Assembly (NCBI GenBank): GCA_051861445.1
Contig: JBHYCS010000009.1
Location: 108,483-172,482 of the forward strand
Origin: Parasediminibacterium sp051861445
GTDB lineage: Bacteria > Bacteroidota > Bacteroidia > Chitinophagales > Chitinophagaceae
DNA: 64,000 nucleotides
Reading direction: 5' to 3'
Shown here: in pieces, positions 61,257 through 64,000 of the stretch
How positions within the stretch are numbered: the first letter of the stretch is position 1
Layout: each line of letters starts with the position of its first letter
Translations under genes and position numbers: made by a program
The notes under the pieces: generated by a model
What the model was told of the DNA's origin: nothing
Databases searched by the model: none
Seen by the model: only the letters and a program-made list of their open reading frames with translations

Positions 61257-63548
61257 TTATTTTTTACATCGTAAAACAGTAGTTTTTCCTGCGGCAACAA
61301 AAACTTTCTGACCATTATACAGCGTATTTTCACCCCAAATACTATTCGTATTTTTATCTTCAAATACACGAATATGTGCATCGGTAGGCGTAGGATTGCT
61401 AATTTCTACAACCAATTCGGTTACCGTATTTGCAATTATTGCAACATTTACATTATCAAAAGCAGTTACTAAAGATTTTTTTGCATCAATATAAATACCC
61501 GGTATTTCAATGGTAGTAAGCATAAGAGATGTTTCTGCCCAAGTAGAAATGGGTAAAATATAGCCAATACTTTGTGGGCCTTCCCAATCGGTCATATTCA
61601 CACGTTCACTTACCCAACCAAAAGGTGTATTTCCTAATGGTTTTTTAGGATGAGGTAAATATTGAGTAATATGATGTGCCATGTCTTGTAATACATCTAA
61701 ATACAAACGATTATTGGTGTATCTAAAAAGTTTTAATAAACCAATACCAGAAGCAGTACAAATGCCTGGTGCAGAATGTTTGTTTTGAATATTGGCATAT
61801 ACACCACCAATGGTTTGAATGTTGGCTTTAGCAAAAGCAGTAGTATCGTTGTATTTGTAGTTATAACTAACTACCCAAGTTATAAATTGTTTGGCTGCAT
61901 TTTCGGCAATTGTAAGCCATTGTTTATCTTTTGTAATCTCATATAAAGTTACATACGACTCTACCAAAGCGTAAGCAGATTCTGAATCAAAATTTTGAAG
62001 TGCATCACCTGGTCCACCACAAGAGATGCCTTTTTCTACAAACTGTTGATTATAATAATTGGCAATAGCAATGGCCGTGTTTAAATAAGTAGAATCTTTA
62101 TAATATACCGATGCTAGGGCTAGGCCTGCTGGCACAATTCCTCCACTTGTAGAACCACCAACAACAATTTCGCCAGTTTGGCTATCTACAAATTGACCAA
62201 TTTGATGGTATTTGTTCCACAATTGTACAAATGCATCACATACTTTTTTATTACCTTCTTTCCAACTGGTCTTTACTTCAATTTGTTGTTGATCCATCAA
62301 CATAAATTGCTTAATAATATACCAAATGGCATCTCCACTTTTTCTAATTAAGTGCCAATTTTTGGTATGCATATTCCTGATATCACCACCAATCCATTCT
62401 GTACCTTTTTGTCCAGCATCCCAATAAAAACCAGATGGACTAATTCCGTTTGGAAACAACCAATTAAAATTTTTAATAACCCTTTCTTGTGTTGTTTTGC
62501 TTCCTGCAAATAATAAAGGATAAGTCGTAATCATTCCACCAGTCCATCCAATTTGCCAATCTTGTAAAAAATTTTCTCTCATTCCAATTGCATAATAACC
62601 ATATTGCTCTACAAAGTTTTGTTTATTGTATTTTTCTTCAAGTGTTTGCATGCACTCGCTATAAGACAAACTATTTTTAAAACCCTTTTGATTGGTTGTA
62701 TGTTTTCTTATCTCAACAAATTTGTTAAATAAAGCCTGTGTGTTTGGAGCGTTGAATGGAAATAATGAAAAAGAAATTACAACACTGTCGCCTTTTTTAA
62801 AGTTAGCAGGCAAATCCCAACTTGCAGTACGAGCATCACAAAATTTATATAGAAACTGTTCTCTTACCACAGGAGAGGTAATAGAAAATGTTGCTGTAGT
62901 TCTAGTTTTATTTTCAGCCACATCCATTCCATAATCGCCCCATTTATTACCTTGATCAGAAATCATCCAATATCCTTTTTTAGAAGAGCTATCGGCAAAT
63001 CCTATGGCAGGTGTGCTCATGCTTCCGCTTCTTTCTTGAATTCTAGACACACCTCCATTTTCACTTAGTTTCGGCACATCATTAATAATGATGGGTTTGT
63101 TAATACCGATATCTTTTATATCGTGCAATTTTGGCGAATAGCGTAATCTACGCCAAGCATATCTATTTCCATTGTACACAGCGGCAGGAAATAAAACATA
63201 ATTTTTTTCTTTCCATTGATTGAAATCGCAATCTATCGATACACTAGCGTTGTTAATAGAACCGTTTGTACAAATAAAAGTGATGGTATAATCTTCGAAT
63301 TTGTTTAAACCCGTTGCATCTTTCTTTTGTACTACAACTTTCCATAAAGAATTCTTTGCTTGTACAAAAGTTTCTTTTTTGTTGATGAATGTTTTTTGTT
63401 GATGAATAAGCAAGTTGTATTGATTGGTATCGTATTGATTAATTCTTGCAGAAATAAAAGGTTGCTGAGTATAGCCTACTGAAACGAATTGAAATAGAAA
63501 AAAAATAAGAAAGTAGTATAAAAGCAAATATTTTGAGTAGTGTTTCAT
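61257..63548 (-). CDS. Secreted glycosidase-like protein of unknown function
   Basis: This 763-residue protein has a hydrophobic signal peptide to about residue 28 (YTQQ). A beta-sandwich-like N-terminal part (to about residue 290) is followed by a helical region with repeated Trp/Tyr-rich turns, such as QIGWTGGMITTYPLLFAGSK, AGQKGTEWIGGDIRNMHTKN and GGSTSGGIVPAGLALASVYY, then GGPGDALQNFDSESAYALVE and WVSERVNMTDWEGPQSIGYI. This layout resembles an (alpha/alpha)6 toroid glycoside hydrolase, lyase or epimerase. No family can be named with confidence. It ends in a beta-sandwich-like tail. The 239-nt divergent gap to the next gene holds a LacI-type palindrome. Confidence 0.7.
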   Translation of the reverse strand: MKHYSKYLLLYYFLIFFLFQFVSVGYTQQPFISARINQYDTNQYNLLIHQQKTFINKKETFVQAKNSLWKVVVQKKDATGLNKFEDYTITFICTNGSINNASVSIDCDFNQWKEKNYVLFPAAVYNGNRYAWRRLRYSPKLHDIKDIGINKPIIINDVPKLSENGGVSRIQERSGSMSTPAIGFADSSSKKGYWMISDQGNKWGDYGMDVAENKTRTTATFSITSPVVREQFLYKFCDARTASWDLPANFKKGDSVVISFSLFPFNAPNTQALFNKFVEIRKHTTNQKGFKNSLSYSECMQTLEEKYNKQNFVEQYGYYAIGMRENFLQDWQIGWTGGMITTYPLLFAGSKTTQERVIKNFNWLFPNGISPSGFYWDAGQKGTEWIGGDIRNMHTKNWHLIRKSGDAIWYIIKQFMLMDQQQIEVKTSWKEGNKKVCDAFVQLWNKYHQIGQFVDSQTGEIVVGGSTSGGIVPAGLALASVYYKDSTYLNTAIAIANYYNQQFVEKGISCGGPGDALQNFDSESAYALVESYVTLYEITKDKQWLTIAENAAKQFITWVVSYNYKYNDTTAFAKANIQTIGGVYANIQNKHSAPGICTASGIGLLKLFRYTNNRLYLDVLQDMAHHITQYLPHPKKPLGNTPFGWVSERVNMTDWEGPQSIGYILPISTWAETSLMLTTIEIPGIYIDAKKSLVTAFDNVNVAIIANTVTELVVEISNPTPTDAHIRVFEDKNTNSIWGENTLYNGQKVFVAAGKTTVLRCKK

Positions 63549-63669
63549 AATGCAAACAGTTGTGTAAAAGAATGTAAACTATATTTAAATGCGGTTACAA
63601 AGCAAACAATTAAGCAGCGAATGCAGCTATGATTTTGTTGCATATTGTATAGTTGATATCTAAAATTTG

Positions 63670-63683
63670 CGAAACCGGTTTCG
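63670..63683. promoter_or_regulatory. LacI-type operator-like palindrome
   Basis: CGAAACCGGTTTCG is a perfect 14-nt palindrome with a central CCGG, a form like known LacI/GalR-family operators. It sits between the divergent glycosidase-like gene (start at 63548) and the gene starting at 63787, and could control both. No regulator gene is in the window. Confidence 0.5.
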
Positions 63684-63786
63684 TAGATAAAGTGAGGAAG
63701 AATGATGAAAAACGAGATAGAATACATGATTTTTATAATCGAATTGAACTGTATTCCAGTTTATTTATTACAAAAATGATTGCATT

Positions 63787-64000
63787 ATGAAAAAATTTTG
63801 TACACTTTTTTCCGTTTTTCTATTTATTACAGTATTTAATTCTTCAGCACAAACAACTTATTATTGGTCAGGAGGTGGAGTGTCAACAGCATGGACAACA
63901 GCATCGAATTGGAATACAGTATTAGGCGGCGGAGGTTTAAGCAGATCAACTCCAAACGTTGGAGATACCTTGATATTTGACGGTAGTAATTTAGGAGCAG
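63787..64000 (+). CDS. Secreted surface protein, 5' part only
   Basis: The frame is open to the end of the window, so only the first 71 residues are visible. They comprise a signal peptide (MKKFCTLFSVFLFITVFNSSAQ) followed by TTYYWSGGGVSTAWTTASNW and a GDTLIFDGSN segment. The YW-(S/V)GG-x-W-(S/T)-x-x-x-NW start with a GDT(L/V)IFD turn is common at the head of large repetitive surface or autotransporter-like proteins in Bacteroidota, many with a type IX sorting domain at the far end. Those parts are outside the window. It diverges from the glycosidase-like gene. Confidence 0.75.
   Translation, partial: MKKFCTLFSVFLFITVFNSSAQTTYYWSGGGVSTAWTTASNWNTVLGGGGLSRSTPNVGDTLIFDGSNLGA

Noticed and set aside
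1..64000. tRNA, rRNA, CRISPR arrays, insertion sequences and prophage
   Set aside because: Reading the intergenic gaps, almost all below 250 nt, I saw no cloverleaf-like sequence, spaced direct repeats, transposase or phage structural gene. A tRNAscan or repeat search would be the formal test.

Overview
The window looks like chromosomal DNA from a member of the Bacteroidota, most likely Chitinophagaceae or a close relative (inference from gene content). The DNA is AT-rich, start sites lack Shine-Dalgarno sequences, and several promoters resemble the Bacteroidota -7 consensus TAnnTTTG. Marker genes point the same way: gldC, a GLPGLI-family protein, TonB-dependent/plug proteins with carboxypeptidase-regulatory domains, a MeaB GTPase, LptC next to an SPYSRYGLGD outer-membrane protein, and paired OmpH/Skp genes behind bamA. 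Coding density is high. I found no rRNA, tRNA, CRISPR array, prophage or intact insertion sequence.

Layout. 1-2.6 kb: the end of an LpxH-like lipid A hydrolase, a secreted propeller-like protein, a MscS channel and a cupin, closed by a strong bidirectional terminator. 2.6-10 kb: a secreted M28 peptidase, an orphan ParA-type ATPase, an esterase, a streptogramin-A acetyltransferase (Vat) homologue, a small regulatory-domain envelope protein and a large secreted protein with a TonB plug but no barrel. 10.1-13 kb: a YdiJ-like FAD/Fe-S D-2-hydroxyacid dehydrogenase. 13.3-19.7 kb: a GLPGLI protein, a histidine kinase/response regulator pair and an outer-membrane beta-barrel receptor, probably one functional unit. 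19.9-21.9 kb: a type II restriction-modification system of the Eco47II (GGNCC) family with convergent genes; its methyltransferase carries an N-terminal DNA-binding domain. 22-25 kb: the rplM-rpsI-rpsB-tsf translation operon. 25-35.6 kb: a LON-domain protein, an MsbA-like exporter and a mixed-orientation surface-glycan cluster with GT25, GT39, GT2, GT4 and GT10-like enzymes and a methyltransferase. 35.7-38.5 kb: MeaB, a double CDGSH protein and a GT22 (Alg9/PIG-B-like) mannosyltransferase. 38.5-48 kb: lptC, an outer-membrane protein, coaX, a CvpA protein, a YqeY protein, gldC, a glycosyltransferase, pheS, manC and kdsD. 47.5-52.4 kb: uppS, bamA and two ompH/skp paralogues. 52.6-55.4 kb: a second FAD/Fe-S D-lactate-type dehydrogenase. 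55.6-56.2 kb: a HigBA-like toxin-antitoxin pair. 56.3-61.3 kb: gmk, an HSDL2-like SDR, a split M16 peptidase pair and an enoyl-CoA hydratase. 61.3-64 kb: a secreted glycosidase-like protein diverging from a secreted surface protein that runs off the window, with a LacI-type palindrome between them.

The dominant theme is envelope biogenesis: lipid A and Kdo (LpxH-like, KdsD), LPS flipping and transport (MsbA-like, LptC), sugar donors and transferases (ManC, the GT cluster), the undecaprenyl carrier (UppS) and outer-membrane protein assembly (BamA, Skp). Accessory elements are the restriction-modification system, the toxin-antitoxin pair and the Vat homologue. I saw no clearly new multi-gene system. 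The most unusual items are the methyltransferase with a fused helix-turn-helix, the barrel-less plug protein, the histidine kinase with a paired CxxxC periplasmic motif, the bacterial GT22 enzyme and the unassigned secreted glycosidase-like protein.
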